64,000 nt of DNA from Phoenix dactylifera (GCF_009389715.1 NW_024067676.1:563501-627500), one strand, 5' to 3'; shown: positions 36,601-49,400, numbered from the stretch's first letter. Notes: generated from the sequence alone by a model not told the origin. Program-made: numbers and translations.

Positions 36601-37479
36601 GGTGAGGAGAGAAGTTAGATGGAGGAATTTGATTGGGTCTTCCTCTCCTTGTAAGGATAGGTGATGTGGAGGATGAATAAATGGTTAGGATTTTGTAAGA
36701 GAGGGAGAAAAATTTCAACTTATTGATTAATGATGGTACAAGCCCTATTACTGATTTGGCAGTACTAATTCGGCAGACCTTGTGGCTGACTATTTTATTT
36801 TCTCATTAAATTTGAATTGTAGGTGAATAGTGTTTTTATCTCTTTGGATCAAACATTGCAATGTAGACCGTGATTCTCAATTTTTCAAGAATTATGGAGA
36901 AGTTGCCTTCTATTGGAACTGTTTCATGATGTCTTTGCCTTTTAACCCTGTAATTCCTGTTATAAGAAGTCAGAAAAAATTGCATTGATATTATGTCTTC
37001 AATAAAGCCCAAACTTGGCTGCTTACCAACTTCCCTAAGCAGAAATGGCACAAGACGATCATCTCATTTTCTTGCTTCCAGTTGTGGCATATTTGGTCTT
37101 AAAGTTTTCTGATTTGCATAGAGAGCATTAGATTACTTCATTTCATTGGTTGAATCAAGTCAAGATTATTTACTAGTGTGTAAGTCTTCAATTGCAGGCT
37201 TTTGTAGTAGAAAGATACAACAGACCAATGCCAAAGCTTCGGAGTTCAAAAGCAGAAGCTGGGGGAAGTGTGCAAAAACCACTGCCTCCGGGAACTCTAA
37301 CTATTGAGCAAGTGCGCCAAATCATCCTTCTTCACCAAGGTAAGTCCGATGAGCACCAAGGGCCCATGGACATTAATGACATTGCCAGCAAGTTCAGAGT
37401 TGATGGTACTCATGTTCAGAGAATAGTGCAGTTCATGTCATTGCCCCCAGAAGATGGTAACGGAAAATCTGAACAGTGA
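30067..37479 (+). CDS. Probable NDUFAF4-type mitochondrial complex I assembly factor
   Basis: Four exons join in frame: 30067-30307, 30422-30445 (a 24-nt microexon), 32795-32922 and 37198-37479, all GT-AG, giving 224 residues. The N-terminus starts MGQALRRVTGRV, like the MG..IR start of NDUFAF4, and is very GC-rich. It holds a 21-residue unit duplicated in tandem (residues about 15-56). The C-terminal part (LPPGTLTIEQVRQIILLHQG, then DINDIASKFRVDGTHVQRIV and LPPED) follows the NDUFAF4 pattern of a helix-rich domain ending in PPED. That factor helps assemble the membrane arm of respiratory complex I on the mitochondrial inner membrane. Assignment rests on pattern similarity from memory, so it is probable only. 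Intron 2 holds a T/G homopolymer tract. Intron 3 (4.3 kb) holds a LINE relic and tandem duplications. Without splicing, exon 1 would end at a stop 25 bases into intron 1. Confidence 0.75.
30109..30234 (+). repeat. 63-bp coding tandem duplication in exon 1
   Basis: Copies 30109-30171 and 30172-30234 are nearly identical. They encode SRPDHPARPPVKNPERPPP followed by SP in the first copy and PP in the second. Differences are mainly synonymous or in the last two codons. Confidence 0.9.
30573..30608 (+). repeat. T12G24 homopolymer junction in intron 2
   Basis: A run of about 12 T is followed directly by 24 G (30585-30608). It lies inside intron 2 of the assembly-factor gene and could form a G-quadruplex on the non-template strand. 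Length is liable to sequencing and assembly error. Confidence 0.8.
32247..32430 (+). repeat. Duplicated ~53-bp segment and 9-bp triplet repeat in intron 2
   Basis: GCTTGATTTGTTTTGGTTGT.. (from 32247) recurs diverged as GCTTGATCTATTTTGCTTGT.. (from 32375), both ending in ATATTTTTGGAACC. Between them ATGGATC / ATGGATCAT units are repeated three times (about 32350-32373). Confidence 0.6.
33912..33979 (+). repeat. Exact 34-bp tandem duplication in intron 3
   Basis: A 34-bp unit beginning AAGATATGATAACATGCATT occurs twice back to back (33912-33945 and 33946-33979) with no differences, which points to a recent event. Confidence 0.9.
35160..35470 (+). mobile_element. LINE endonuclease relic in intron 3
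   Basis: One frame reads NNFKQILRNHDLDICLLPEIS followed by a segment rich in aromatic residues. This resembles the N-terminal part of the apurinic-type endonuclease of plant LINE ORF2 (..HDPDI..LLET..). It is degenerate and has no intact catalytic neighbourhood. The call is tentative. Confidence 0.4.
36122..36195 (+). repeat. Exact 37-bp tandem duplication in intron 3
   Basis: A unit beginning AATGTTTTATTTGGGCTTGT and ending GGGCTAGG occurs twice without differences (36122-36158, 36159-36195). Confidence 0.9.
36209..36560 (+). repeat. Diverged ~170-bp tandem repeat in intron 3
   Basis: Two copies (about 36209-36380 and 36381-36560) share GTGATGGATTTGAG / TATGATGGATTTGAG, GAGGTGGATGGTGAG and an AATCCTAGGA / AATGCTAGGA motif in the same order. 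Sequence at 36010-36200 and 36575-36660 may be further, more diverged copies. Confidence 0.6.
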
Positions 37480-38859
37480 CTGCAGGTAGAATGGCTAATT
37501 GTTTCTCATACAATCACATGCTTTGACTTATAATAAGTCGGTCAGTCTGTGATGGATGCTTTTGTATCCTTGAAATATTGAAGAGTTCCAAGGAGCTGAT
37601 TTTATCTGCTCTTGTTTCTCCGCGATCTTCCAATCTTTTTATAGATGGGAGTGCTGCTAGTTAATTTTCACCGGCCCTGTATCATGCGAGTAATTGGTAT
37701 TCATAATTCAGATATGAATGGAAGATGGACTGACAGTGATGAGTCTGATATCCTTTCTCAATAAATATTCTTTTATCTTTTTTTCCCTTCTGAATATAAA
37801 TTTACAGTCAAGTCACATATGGGTGCTTGAGGCCACTTTTTTTGGTTGATCAGATATTTGATTAAGGTGTTTTGTATGTGGGAAAGTTCACACCTCCCAA
37901 TGCTTCCCGATAATCGTTTGAAATGAATTTCCGATAGAAAGGTATTGAATATAAACAACTACTGCTTGCTTGGATCTGACAAAGCCCATGGCACCTGGTC
38001 TATTATTTGGATTCAAGTACTTCCTCCATTGAATTCTTCAATTTGCTCCCAGAAGATCGAACAACTAGCAAATCATCGCCCGCCCTTTGTCAGCCAAAAT
38101 TCTCGGTTTGTTGTAGGGCATGGTTTTTAGCTGTTACTGTTGAGACCATATAGACATGAGTGTGATAACTATGTCCAACTGTTGCTGGGTTCTGTTAATA
38201 CAAGGTGCTTACTCTAATTTATATGATGCACGATGAATTATCTTAGTGAAATAGTCAAAATTTTTAAGGGAGAAAAAAAGGTTTTCTGCAGTTAAACCAC
38301 CTCTTAAGGACATCATTCAAAGCAACTTGCATGTATGTTTGATCTAGCTTATTCAATGCCTGGACCTTTTCTCAACCAAAAAATGCTGTCCTTTTAAGTT
38401 CAGACAATCTCATGCTTGTGTTGCATATGCCTGTTTCTGGGAATCAACTTGAAATCTGAAATAGGTGAAGATCTTAAGGGTTGGATGAGCACTGTATTTG
38501 CTAAACATGCATTGTTGCATTTCTGTACTTAGTGTGGTCATAGTTTACTTTCCTACAAAATGACAACTCTGTTAACGTGCTGTTTGGATGTAAAGAAAGC
38601 GCCGCTGACTACTTCGGAACATATTCTCTGTATGATTATTCTCTGCCGTTTGGAGCAAAAATTTATTTAAAATGCCTTATTTCTAGGAAATAGTACGAGA
38701 GGGGGAAAACGGATCAAATCGATACGATTCAAGAGGGTCGACACGTGAGTGGATATGGATTTGAAACCACCCAAAATCGGGTCGGGAAAGATACGGATCA
38801 AGATTCGTATGCTCTAGACCCGACCCGATCCGACCCATTGGCGACGCTCCTTCACGAGA
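37480..38859. other. 3' flank of the assembly-factor gene, no other gene seen
   Basis: A probable 3' UTR follows the stop at 37477-37479. Further right the sequence is AT-rich and lacks a supportable ORF on either strand. Confidence 0.45.
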
Positions 38860-39250
38860 CGTTCTCTTTTTTAATCCGATCTCTTCCCCATCTCCTCCTC
38901 TCCCGCGTCTCCGGCGGCGATCGACCTCCGGCTGTGTCACCGCCGGCCCGACAGAAGTTTCTCATCGGCATCCACCTCCAACCAACACAACCGTTTTGCG
39001 TTATTCTCTTTTTCTCTCCTCTCCTCTTCCCGTTCGCCGACCCGCCACCGTCGGTGTCGCTGCACCTCCGGTGGCCCGCCTCGTCTCTGCCTCCAAACAA
39101 CTCCTTTCCGCCTCCACTCCGTTATCTCTTTCTCTGCACTCCGGCGGCGCTCCAACTCCTGTGAGTTTACCACCGGCTGGCACAGTCCCCTTGGTCCTCA
39201 CTGTTTTCCACCCCCTACTTGCTTCGGTTCTCCCCTTCCGTTCCCTTCTC
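38860..39250. other. Pyrimidine- and GC-rich block, possible former promoter/5' UTR
   Basis: A C/T-rich stretch with many CCGCC and TCTCC motifs resembles a plant 5' UTR region. Open frames on both strands are due to composition. It lies upstream of the DPH4-like pseudogene and might be the remnant of its promoter, but that is a guess. Confidence 0.3.
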
Positions 39251-40710
39251 AAGGTATAATCTATTGAATGCTAGTTTGCTCTTAGATCCTTTTCTCGATT
39301 TGATGCCATGTAATTGTTTGCTGTTTTGTTCCAATGAAGAGTTCAGAATGATTTTGCTGCAGCATAGATCTGATGCTGTTTGTTTTTGTTGTGTATTTGA
39401 TTCTTGGGTCTCTAGAATGAGTTGGGCCTTTTTGTTTAGAAAACGTTGTCAGCTTTAAGTATATGAGACGCAAGTTACGAGCTCTAATGCATATATGCGA
39501 GTCACTACCTATTGGTTTTCCTTCTTGTTCCTTTTGTTCAGGCAGAATTTGGAGCAGTAATATGCTGTGAGGTGCGAGCTTTCAATTTGCATGAAAAATA
39601 GCTAGCTTCAACCTATGCTTAGTGTTCTTAATAAGCTTTAACGATGCATTAAATTATTAATAAGATTTAACTCCTAGATGCATTTTATCTGTCCATTTCA
39701 GCTTGATGCTAAGTGCTACAGATTGTTGTCATCTTAAACACTAATTTATCGAATTCATTACTTGCATAGGAATCTGGGTTGGAAACTACGATGAAGCATG
39801 GCTCTCATTGTTATGATGCTTTTAATTTCAAAGAAACTATGCACCGAGCCCTTCTAAGCATTCTACATCATCCCCACCATAAAAAGTCACTTTGTACACT
39901 ATTATTCTCGAGCCAGAACTTGACTATGAGCATGTTGTAAGTTCATCGTTACTTTTATAGCTTGTTTGGATGATTGAGCTAGAAATCCTATGGGATTCGT
40001 AGGTTGGGTCAAAGGCCACAAGCTTTTCAGGTCTTTGTGGAATTTTCCAGAAAGTAGTTACCACTTGTCCTTCTTGTCATTGTCCTGCTTCTTTGCTCAC
40101 CTATTCCCCTATCAAACTTTTTAATTTTCTTTTTTTCTTTTATCCTCTTCCTGCAATGTTGCTTATGCAATTTAATTTCATCAATTTAGCGGGCAAGTGC
40201 AAGATTTAAGATTTCCATAGCCTCATCAGAAAACAAAGAAATAAAGAATTAACAATTTTTTATATTGGTAACTTCACGTATTTCCAAAGCACTGTAATAA
40301 AGGCAAAGACCAATGTTGAAACATAAACCCATGATTGCATACTCTCCTCATAAAATGTAATGCTTGCTATTTACCAACAAGAATTGTTTGCATTATTTGT
40401 TTGTCCAATTCTTGAGCCACCTTCCTTTATCTTTGTTGTGTGATTTTGCCATCTTGATGGAATGCTACATGAATCGCTTGCAGTATCATGTCATATCATG
40501 TTATTGGAAGTGTGTTGGCTTACAAGCATGAAAATGGTCGACCATCATTAGTGTATCATGATAGCAAATACCCACCAAATCCAAGTGACCCTCTGTGCTC
40601 CTTTGCTGCAGTTTTTTATCTTTAGAAGTTCATTATTTACACTTTTTTACCTCATCATTTTCATCTATACCCACTGAAAGTCTGAAAGGGTGGTAGAATA
40701 AGCTTCTGCC

Positions 40711-41195
40711 ATGTTTCTTATTGGCAAGAGTTCCATCCAAAGGACACACTATGTTGTTTTGTCAGTGAGGGAAGATGCTAGCTATGATGAAATCCGAGCT
40801 GGTTATAAGGCATGGGAAAATAGATGAATCCGGTCTTCAACACAAACAAGAACAAAAGTTCCTGGATATAAAGAAGGTGTGATAAGTTCTTTCTGATTCC
40901 AAGTCCAAAGCAAACTCTGACGGGGCTGCAAGTCTCTAGGCAGGTGGTGGAGGTTGAACCAAATTGGGACATGGCTACGGAGAACCTCAGTGATTTTCAG
41001 AAGTTCTTCTATCAGTGCAGGTATGGTGATTATTTCTCGATCATGTTAATGGAGCTTGGGGAGATGGTCATCTCATTGCATGAGAATGGAGCAGTAGAAA
41101 TACAGACATCTGCTGAGTTGCCATCATCCTTGGTTTTTCTTCCGTGTGTTTGATGTTCACTTAATATTCATCTTCTTATAGATGAGAATTCCTGG
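40711..41195 (+). pseudogene. DPH4: DPH4 (DnaJ plus CSL zinc finger) pseudogene
   Basis: DPH4 is the J-domain, zinc-binding co-factor of diphthamide synthesis on elongation factor 2. The frame at 40711 reads MFLIGKSSIQRTHYVVLSV then REDASYDEIRAGYKA, a DPH4 J-domain start. The HPD region is garbled (about 40810-40850). A second frame gives KFLDIKKV, two stops, then VLSDSKSKA. A third gives MATENLSDFQKFFYQCRYGD, then ELGEMVISLHENGAVEIQTS, then LPCV-stop-CSL. At least two frameshifts and three in-frame stops are present. The zinc-finger CRC is CRY, and CGSCSL is CV-stop-CSL. No functional product is possible. Whether it is a processed copy or a decayed gene is unclear: no intron was recognised and no poly(A) tail seen. 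The functional DPH4 must be elsewhere, since the pathway is conserved. Confidence 0.8.
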
Positions 41196-41974
41196 GTCTT
41201 TTTCTTTTTTTTGTGTAGTGCCTTGAATTGTTTGTGGTGTTAGCAAATGGGAGCCCAAATTTTTCTGTTTTCGTTAAGAAAACAGAAGGCTTCCAATTCA
41301 TTTGAGAGCCAATGTATAACTGCTGAAGAATCTCCTTACATTTTTAAGAGCATGTATTTTGTGCCAGGACCAACTTGCAACAAGTCTAATACTGTCAGTT
41401 CTTATGATGTGGCTGAGCTGGCTTTCGAAGGTTCTACGGTGAAATGTTAATGGTAACAAAACTTTATATTCTAAAAGTTAGCCTGATGGCTCAAGCTAAC
41501 TTTAATAACTAGTGAACTGCTCTCATTTTGTAAAAAAATCAGTTCATTCATCTTAAGATCTGTTTTGATTCTGATAATTGAAAATGCTAGAAACTTGATA
41601 TGCATGGAGCTAGAATGGCAATTTCGATTAAAACAGCTTTAGCTTTCTTTGAATGCAAATCAGAGAAAATGCCTAGAAAAGCTCCTCACCAACTACAAAC
41701 TTGACCTGTAACTGTTGGGATCCTTGGTTGGGTCACAAAATTTAACGTTTTTTTCCTTTTTGAAATTGGAGTTACGTATAAATAGTCCTTAGATACGTAT
41801 GATGCACATGAGAGAGGGACACCAGGATAGCCAAAGTGTTAATTTCTATTTTTCCTTCGACTTGGTGCGATGTGTAGGCTATGAGTCGCATTCCTCGTAG
41901 GCATGGCATTTTTTCTGTGTCTTGTCTTAATATGAGATAGCGATTTATGGTCCGGGTAGATGTCCCTCTTAGGA
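41196..41974. other. Intergenic, no gene seen
   Basis: The sequence just after the pseudogene may be its former 3' UTR. The rest has no supportable feature. Confidence 0.4.
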
Positions 41975-42350
41975 TTTGCTGTGCCGGTACTGTACCAACA
42001 TAAAAGATCATAATAGAGAGAAAAAGAAAGAGCGAGAGAAAAAGAAAGAGCGAACGGAGGAGGGAGGAAGGGAGAGAAAGAGGAAGGTCCGCCGATTTCA
42101 CTTAAAAATCATAAATTTTTTTACAGCAGCTGGACTCTTATTTTCTACGAAACAAAGGTTCTCCTACGCTCTTCGCCATGCACACCAGCATCAGGCTCCC
42201 TCTCTCTCCCGCTCACTCTCTCTTTTCTTTTCTTTTCTTCTTCTCTTCTTTCAACGACAGCGTTTTAGTTTTTTTGTTAGAACCGTCCTGGTAAGCCGCC
42301 AGTACAGCTCGAAATGCTCCAAACCGAGTGGTTCAAAATGGTTTCGCTAA
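41975..42350. mobile_element. Foldback-type repeat, relative of the element at 51.06-51.61 kb
   Basis: A GTAC-containing end (TGTGCCGGTACTGTACC, from about 41980) leads into a purine tract (42013-42090) and a core TTCACTTAAAAATCAT..ACAGCAGCTGGACTC (42097-42157). A pyrimidine tract (about 42196-42250) and a second end with AGTACAGCTCG (about 42300) follow. Order and core match the element in the acyl-CoA-binding protein intron. No target duplication was seen. Confidence 0.6.
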
Positions 42351-42540
42351 CCTTAGTCCTTCACAAAAAAAAAAAGTTTAAAAAATATGAAATATTTATT
42401 TGTATCACTAGTACAAGTCAAGGTAGATGATCAAATAGACATTTGCTTAATATATTTACACTTGTTGGAAAGTAAGTCCATAAATTTTTTATTTGCAGCA
42501 AGTGGACTTATAAATGTATAAAATACACGGTCAGCACACA

Positions 42541-42830
42541 ATTCACCAAAGTAGGGCAAGAGGCACTGCACTAACATGAAATTTATGGGGTTCAAGGAGT
42601 GACGACTGTGACCACCTATTGCTCCGGAATATTAGGGCTATGATGAGGGATGGAGGGGCCTTTCAGGCCAAGTATGTAAACCGCGAAGCTAATGGGACTG
42701 CGGATTGGGTGACTGCTTATGTAGCCTATCACTCCGGCAGTACCCTATGGGCTGGAGATGGAGAGTTGCCCCTGGCACTCCAAGGTATCCTATTTTTTGA
42801 CTTTATTTGATGTATCTGTACTCGTCAGGT
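42541..42830 (+). mobile_element. LINE 3'-end relic with RNase H tail
   Basis: The frame reads LLRNIRAMMRDGGAFQAKYV, then NREANGTADWVTAYVAYHSG and GILFFDFI-stop, the same RNase H tail as at 7242-7593, here with fewer frame breaks. There is no poly(A) end. A CAG/CAA repeat (about 42847-42872) follows a few bases on. Confidence 0.7.
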
Positions 42831-43199
42831 ATGATCCATCCGTCATAGCAGCAGCAGCAGCAGTAGCAACAACGTCGTGAAATCTATTTCAATCCATCTC
42901 GAGATTCGTGCATGAAGCCCTTGTTTGCTAAATTCACCTGGGCCCCACCTACACCAGCGGATCAGCACTCGCTGCACCTTGTTATCTCCGCCCAGCGGAT
43001 CAGCTCCAGCCCCAAATCCACCCGTCCGAAACCGTCCGACTCGAGGCAGCTCCCGATCCGCTGAATCTTGTCTCGGATGCGCCTCACGGCCAACTGAATC
43101 AAACCAAGCGTGCCCACGAAGCGCCACGCGTTACGAAACGCTGCCCCTCGCCGCCTTGCTCCGTTTCGATCTCGGATTCGGGCGAGCCAGCGAGCCCCG

Positions 43200-43416
43200 T
43201 GTTTATTACAACCCCACGCGAAGCATCGCCCGCGAAGAAAGAAGGGGAGAGGAGCTCGGGATCTCAAGGAAAGAGAAGGAGGAGAAGCCCAGGAGTCCGC
43301 ACGGCGGCCGGCTCTGTAAATACTCCTCCCCCGCTTCGCGTCTTCACGTTTTTCTTTTCGGACTCTTGGCGTCGTACGAGATCTTGCCGCCGGCTGTCGA
43401 GCTCGTCGTCGGAGGG
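43200..43416 (+). promoter_or_regulatory. Probable 5' UTR/core promoter of the acyl-CoA-binding protein gene
   Basis: GC-rich leader sequence precedes the ATG at 43417. The upstream in-frame ORF (from 42925) has no domain and is not thought to be translated. The transcription start is not defined. Confidence 0.35.
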
Positions 43417-46400
43417 ATGGCGATGTCGAGGGCGAGCTCCGGTCCCGCTTACCCCGAGAGGTTCTACGCCGCTGCCGCCTACGTAGGATTCGGCGGATCC
43501 TCCAACCCCTTCTCTTCCGGCGCGATCTCCAAGTTCCAGAATGATGTCGCTCTCTTGCTCTACGGGCTCTACCAGCAAGTAAGAACGCGTTTATATATAT
43601 ATATATATATATACTTATTTTTAGGGAATTTTTCGTTGATCTGCCGGTATTTTTTGTGAATTTGATGTTTTCTAGGTTATGGCTGGTTCATCGGGGTTGG
43701 GATCTGTGTCGATAATTTTGTCTTTCGATTTTTCTCGGTGTAGTTTTTTGTTGGATATTGTTGTTGTATTGATATGGAGGTAGATCTGGGCTTGAGGGCG
43801 TTATTGGATCGATCTTGCAACGTTGAAAAATCGGGGGGCTATTGGCATTGAGATAGATATGATGATTTAAGTTTTTCATATGGTTTTTTGTTGCATTTCG
43901 ATCTGTGATGTCGGAGCTGGAATGCATGTGAGTGTAGAATAGTGGCAAAAGTGTTCTGGTTTCTGATCGATGGTGGCATTGATTCTTGCTTGCAGGCAAC
44001 AGTAGGGCCTTGCAATATTCCAAAACCCAGGGCATGGAATCCTGTGGAGAACAGCAAGTGGACCAGGTTGGTGTTACTCTATCGCTATTTGTTCCAGAAG
44101 TTGTTATGCTTGTTTTCTGTTTGAATTTTGAAGAAAAATGGTAGATGTAAACAAAAATCATCAACCTGATTAATTAAGGGGAAAATGGAAAGTACTGACT
44201 TTGGGGATGTAACATTTATACTTGGCACTGTTTACATGTGCTACTTTCCTTATGTATCTTTGCTCATGCTCTCTTTGATGTTATAATTTCTTATATAATT
44301 AAACACGTTACATTATAGAATAAGGCAAGAACAATTTTGAAGTTTTTAACTACATTGCTCAAGATATTAGTGCTAAGTTAGTTATTAAGAATTTAGAGTT
44401 AAATCCACACATGCCATCACAAAAATTACAAAAATGGCCAATCATGACAGTTAGCATGCTTTATCTAAAGAGGCAGAACTACAATTCAATGTACTTTAGA
44501 AATCTTTAAGAAGACGAAGTAGGTTTGGCAAATGAGTTACTAATTTTGTTGGATCAGGTGGCTTTGGAAAACAAGGAGGTAAAAAAATATGGAGATAATG
44601 AATTTTGAGGTGTCTGTTATCAGCTCATACAATTAAATGAAAAAATAGTGATATGTTTTGTGTGCGAGAGAGGATGGTTTGGGACATCATACCTCTGGTT
44701 AAGATCCAAAGATTTCATCTCATTAGCCACTATGGAAAGGATCTTATCCTATGCGAGCATCAATACAAGAGTGAACAATGTGGATAACATTCATTGCTGC
44801 TGTGAGGAGGAAAGCGAGGCCATTCCCTATCTTCTTCACTATGACTTGGTGTATAACTTGTCTTTGGCTGTATGTGTAATAATTTGCACTGACAGCATGT
44901 GTAGGAACCACCTTCTCAGTTGTAATAGCAATATTCATACTACAAAATCATTTATTACCTGTTTCATATGTTCGCAGATGTGAATATATAAAAGTGAATA
45001 GCAAAGACCTTGTCTAATGTTTGCAAGATGTGGGGTCTTTGATATTAACCAATGCTTGTTGTAGTTCAATAATGTAAACTTTTAGCTGCAATCCTGTTTG
45101 ATCAAACATTTTCTAGTATTTTGAATCTGTTATCTATTTGCCACATCATGTCTAGTTATTGAACGTGTTTGTACAATACCATTAAATATATAATTTCCAT
45201 TACCCTTTGGGGTATAATATTTTGGAAGAAAATAATTAGATTCTGACAAATGATTGCAAGGATATAAAGATTTGTTTCTTGTACCCTTGTGCATTTGTCT
45301 GAGTTGGCCATGGCGCATCATCAACCAAACAAAGGTCCAGCCATCCCAACATCAGGCCTAAGATTTGAATCTCAAGCTTGGCCTAAGGTCGACCTGACCC
45401 TATTTGGCCAAACCTGCACTGTCCATCCCCTCCTTCCTAGCCTCATCCTCTGCTTTTCTTCCTCTTTAAGCCCAAAGTCCTCACCAATCCCATGCCTAAT
45501 CCTAGCTCCCAAGCTCAAACCTAGTCATGTTTTAGACCACTGGGCAGTATTTTTTGTAATAGAACATAGAGAGGGGAATCCCTAACCCTAGAAGAAGTTC
45601 CTCTGCATCATCACCTGCAGAGGAGGCATGGTCCCAATTTACCCTTTTTTAGAACTGATGTAAGGAAAATGATTGCTTCTTAAAGATGTGGAGAGAGAGA
45701 GAGAGGGGCATACCAATACATCCAAGATTGCTAACTGGCATGCAGCTATGGCAGTCTAGCTGCAACTTGATGAAAAAGAGGAGAGGAGATACTAAGGAAG
45801 AGAGGAGAAAAGAGAGAGAGATGAAGGAATTTAAGGTGGATGACTTAAGTCTCTCCTAGATTAGATTGGGATCAAGAAGTGGAATCGTAGAATTGGTAAA
45901 GTTTATGTAACTATTTTATAAATATTTTTATATGAAAAGCATGGTCAGGTTGGTTCAAGCTAGGCCTATTCATTATTGAGTGAGTGTCGGCTTGGCTCAA
46001 ATCTTGATCAGACCTAGAGATTTGGGCATAGCTGTGCCCGTTGGGCCAAAACGAGCATTGTTTATCTGGTTTCACCCAAGGATTTAAATCACGAGATATG
46101 GTACCATATTACTCACTAGTCAGTACAATAAGTGGTGTAGTATCTACTAATGATACATTGCATTGGCTGATACTAAAACAGAAAAAAAGGGTGTAAAAAA
46201 ACACAATAAAGCTTCGTATCAGCACTATGGGGTTTGTAAGGGGACTATATAGGCTGATATGGGTCAATTGCCAATGATTAAATTCTGATGGAGTGCTGAA
46301 TACCAACTCCTGGCCAATATGGTATAGAGAAATATGGACCAATATTTGATTTGTATGGCCTTCCCAAAAGAGCTTGGCTGGTTAAACTGGGCAGATTAGG

Positions 46401-49400
46401 CCAGGTTTTCTCAGGTCTAATCTCTTGCTTTTAACTCCATGAACTCTAAATTTTGTTTATGTTTACTTTTTAGTAGTTGAATAACATGACATGTTTTGCT
46501 TTGATGCATTTGAGACTTTTTAATAAAAAAATATAATTCTAAAAGCCGATAATTCATATAACAAACCGCATGATCCATACATTAATACTGATCTGGATCT
46601 TGTGATTCTCTCTAGTCCTGTTCTGTGAATGAAGTCTACATTATTTAGGTGCATTTCATTAGAAGATACTAAGATCTCGATTGTGGCTTGTAAGATTTTT
46701 ACCACAATCATTATAAGAAAGTGGACCAAGTAAGATTGACTTTAAAATAGGGTTTCATGTTAGTGACTGAACCTTTTAAAATATGGAATGAATTGAAGGC
46801 TTTGATTCTCTTTAAATACTTATGATGATTAGATTTAATTGTGATCTGGGTTATTTAAGGGATTGCCGGCTGAGGTTCTCAAAACAACATTCTAGTTGCT
46901 GCTTGGTTGAAAAGAGAGGCTCTTTAGGAGCAATTGAGTTACTAATTTATCTATTTCACTATACCTACTATTAGGGGCAATTGATTCTCTTTCAAATTTG
47001 TTCTTAATTGACTGAATTTCAGCTTAGAATTGTACTAATTGCCTTTTGAAGACTTTTGTTTGACAGTGTGTTAGTATTGTTTTCAATCCTGATTCTTTGT
47101 GGAAATCCATAAGCCCTTGGAGCATGTTTTTTGGTCTTTATTTTTGTGAAGGTATATTATGTGGGCATGATGGAACATGCAGTAGTCCATTCTTGAATCT
47201 TAGGGCCATGGCTGACTAGAGCATCGCACAACATGATGGCTAAGGGGTTCATAATTATGCCAATTGATCAGTGGTAGAGAATTTTGTCTTACTATTACTA
47301 CCAGTTTTTTTTCCTAATATAAAACTCGATATCTATTATAGTGCCTGGGTTCATTGATTCTGAAGAGTCTCTGATTAAAATAGACTATTTAAGGTTAGCT
47401 ATCTAGAAATTGGTGTTGTCTCAGGCATTTAATCAACTATTTCTATGTGTCCTGTTTCATCATTTCTTTTACCAAAAACCATAAAAGAATTGCTATATTA
47501 TACGGTTGCATAGATATGTTGTTTTCATGATCTTTTTACCTTATTGAACCATGTGAAGCAGTTTTGGATAAATATTTCATATGATTATGTACATATGAAA
47601 CTTCAGTTTAATTAATTTAGTAGAAACGATATGCTGTCGCATAGTTGAATTTTAAACTGTTTTTACTTCTCCTCTCTTTCTCCTCTCTTTATCTCTCTTG
47701 TCTTTTAATTATGTAAAAAATTTAAAACTAATATATTTAGCCTTGCAGTTGGCATGGGCTTGGAAACATGCCGTCAGCAGAGGCAATGCGTCTTTTTGTG
47801 AAAATTTTGGAGGTATACATGGAGACTTAATATTATTGACAATGTATATCTGGGTCAAATAACTGATCACCGTAACATCCTTGATAGGAGGAGGATCCTG
47901 CTTGGTATTCAAGGGTCGCTGTGGAGCCTACTGTAGATGTTGAGATGCATGTAAGTATGCTGAGGCAAAAACTCCTTTGACCAAGGCACAGTTTGTTATG
48001 TTGGTAGGAGGTCTTTAGTTGGACATTCTTTGTCGCAATGAATTACCTTGCTTTTTTTCTCTTAGGAAAACTAAAGTGATCACCTGTTTTGGCTACTAGA
48101 TGGAAATGGGATAGCCGGATTGGTTCATACATTTGTTTTTATGTTCTAATAAATTGTAAGAATTTAAACTGTCATATTAAACCAGTTGGATGGGTGGATT
48201 TGCTATGATTACTAAAACGATATGGTAAAATGCATATAGAATAGGGAAAGCAAAAATTGTTGATGATGATTTATTCAGTTATTCAATAACATGTGCTCTT
48301 CACATAATTTGTTGTAGTTATTGGGATCTTCATATCTTTAAAAAATTATCGACTTTGTTAGCAGTTTTATCCTATTGATCCCAACCATTGATCAAAACTA
48401 GGTTTTTATTTTGTTCTTTTCTTGAATTGATGATTTCAGTAAATTGTTCGCTGGATTTCTTTTTTTTTCCAATGATTCAATATGTATTCTTTTCTTTTAT
48501 CCTATTAACCTAGTGAGCTCAATATTTAAATCAGCATTTATGCTATTGTTTACCATTCCCACCACCAGTGGTATCAGTGCCTTCTGTTTTGTCAAAATCT
48601 ATAAGCAAAATGTTGTATACCATGGCCCAATTACTTCAACACTTTGATTGGCAAGTATTCTTCAACCTATTCGAACAAGCCTCTCCTAGTATCAATTAAG
48701 CAAGCATTAGAGTAGCAAGGCCAACTGTATGCTTGCAAATGACTTACCGATAAGTAGCACATGAAGGATCATGAGTGAAACTCACTGGTATATTCTACTG
48801 AAGATAGCCCACATTATGATGGACATGCACATGAGGTAATTTACTTATATATACATACATACTACATATATATGTATATACATATATATACATACATATA
48901 CATACCCTGGGTTTGCACTCTATTGTGGACCTCCACCTTTCTCAAACTCAAGATGCAGCATATCCTTTGTGGAAAAATTATAGCATAAAAAAGGTGACAT
49001 AGTAATAAAATTATAGGGGACCACATAGAAATTGTCCAACAAGGTTCACTGAACCAGTACTAGGGCTCGCACCAGCTAGTAACCACTCTGGTATGGTACT
49101 GGTGTGTATTGTACTGACCCAAGGCATACCTAACTAGGGGGAGGAAAAGGGAGAGGGGGGAGAGGGAGAAGGAGAGGGAGGAAGAGAGAGAGAGGCTTAC
49201 GGAGAAGGGGAGTGGAAGAATGAGAGGGAGGAAGAGATCGATAGCAGCAGAACCTCTTTTGAAAAAGAGAGAGAGAGGGAGATGAGGGCTGACCTTGAGA
49301 ACTATGGCATTTGTCGGTATCAAAGAGGAGAGAGAGGTGCCAGTTGGCATCGAAGAGAGGAAAGAGGCATCGATCAACATAGAAGAGGGGAGAGAAAGCG

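Noticed and set aside
38745-39164. 139-codon ORF in C-rich DNA
   Set aside because: Overlapping open frames occur on both strands because of composition; no protein family was recognised.
42925-43416. Upstream extension of the first acyl-CoA-binding protein exon
   Set aside because: The in-frame extension lacks family sequence; the domain starts right after the ATG at 43417.
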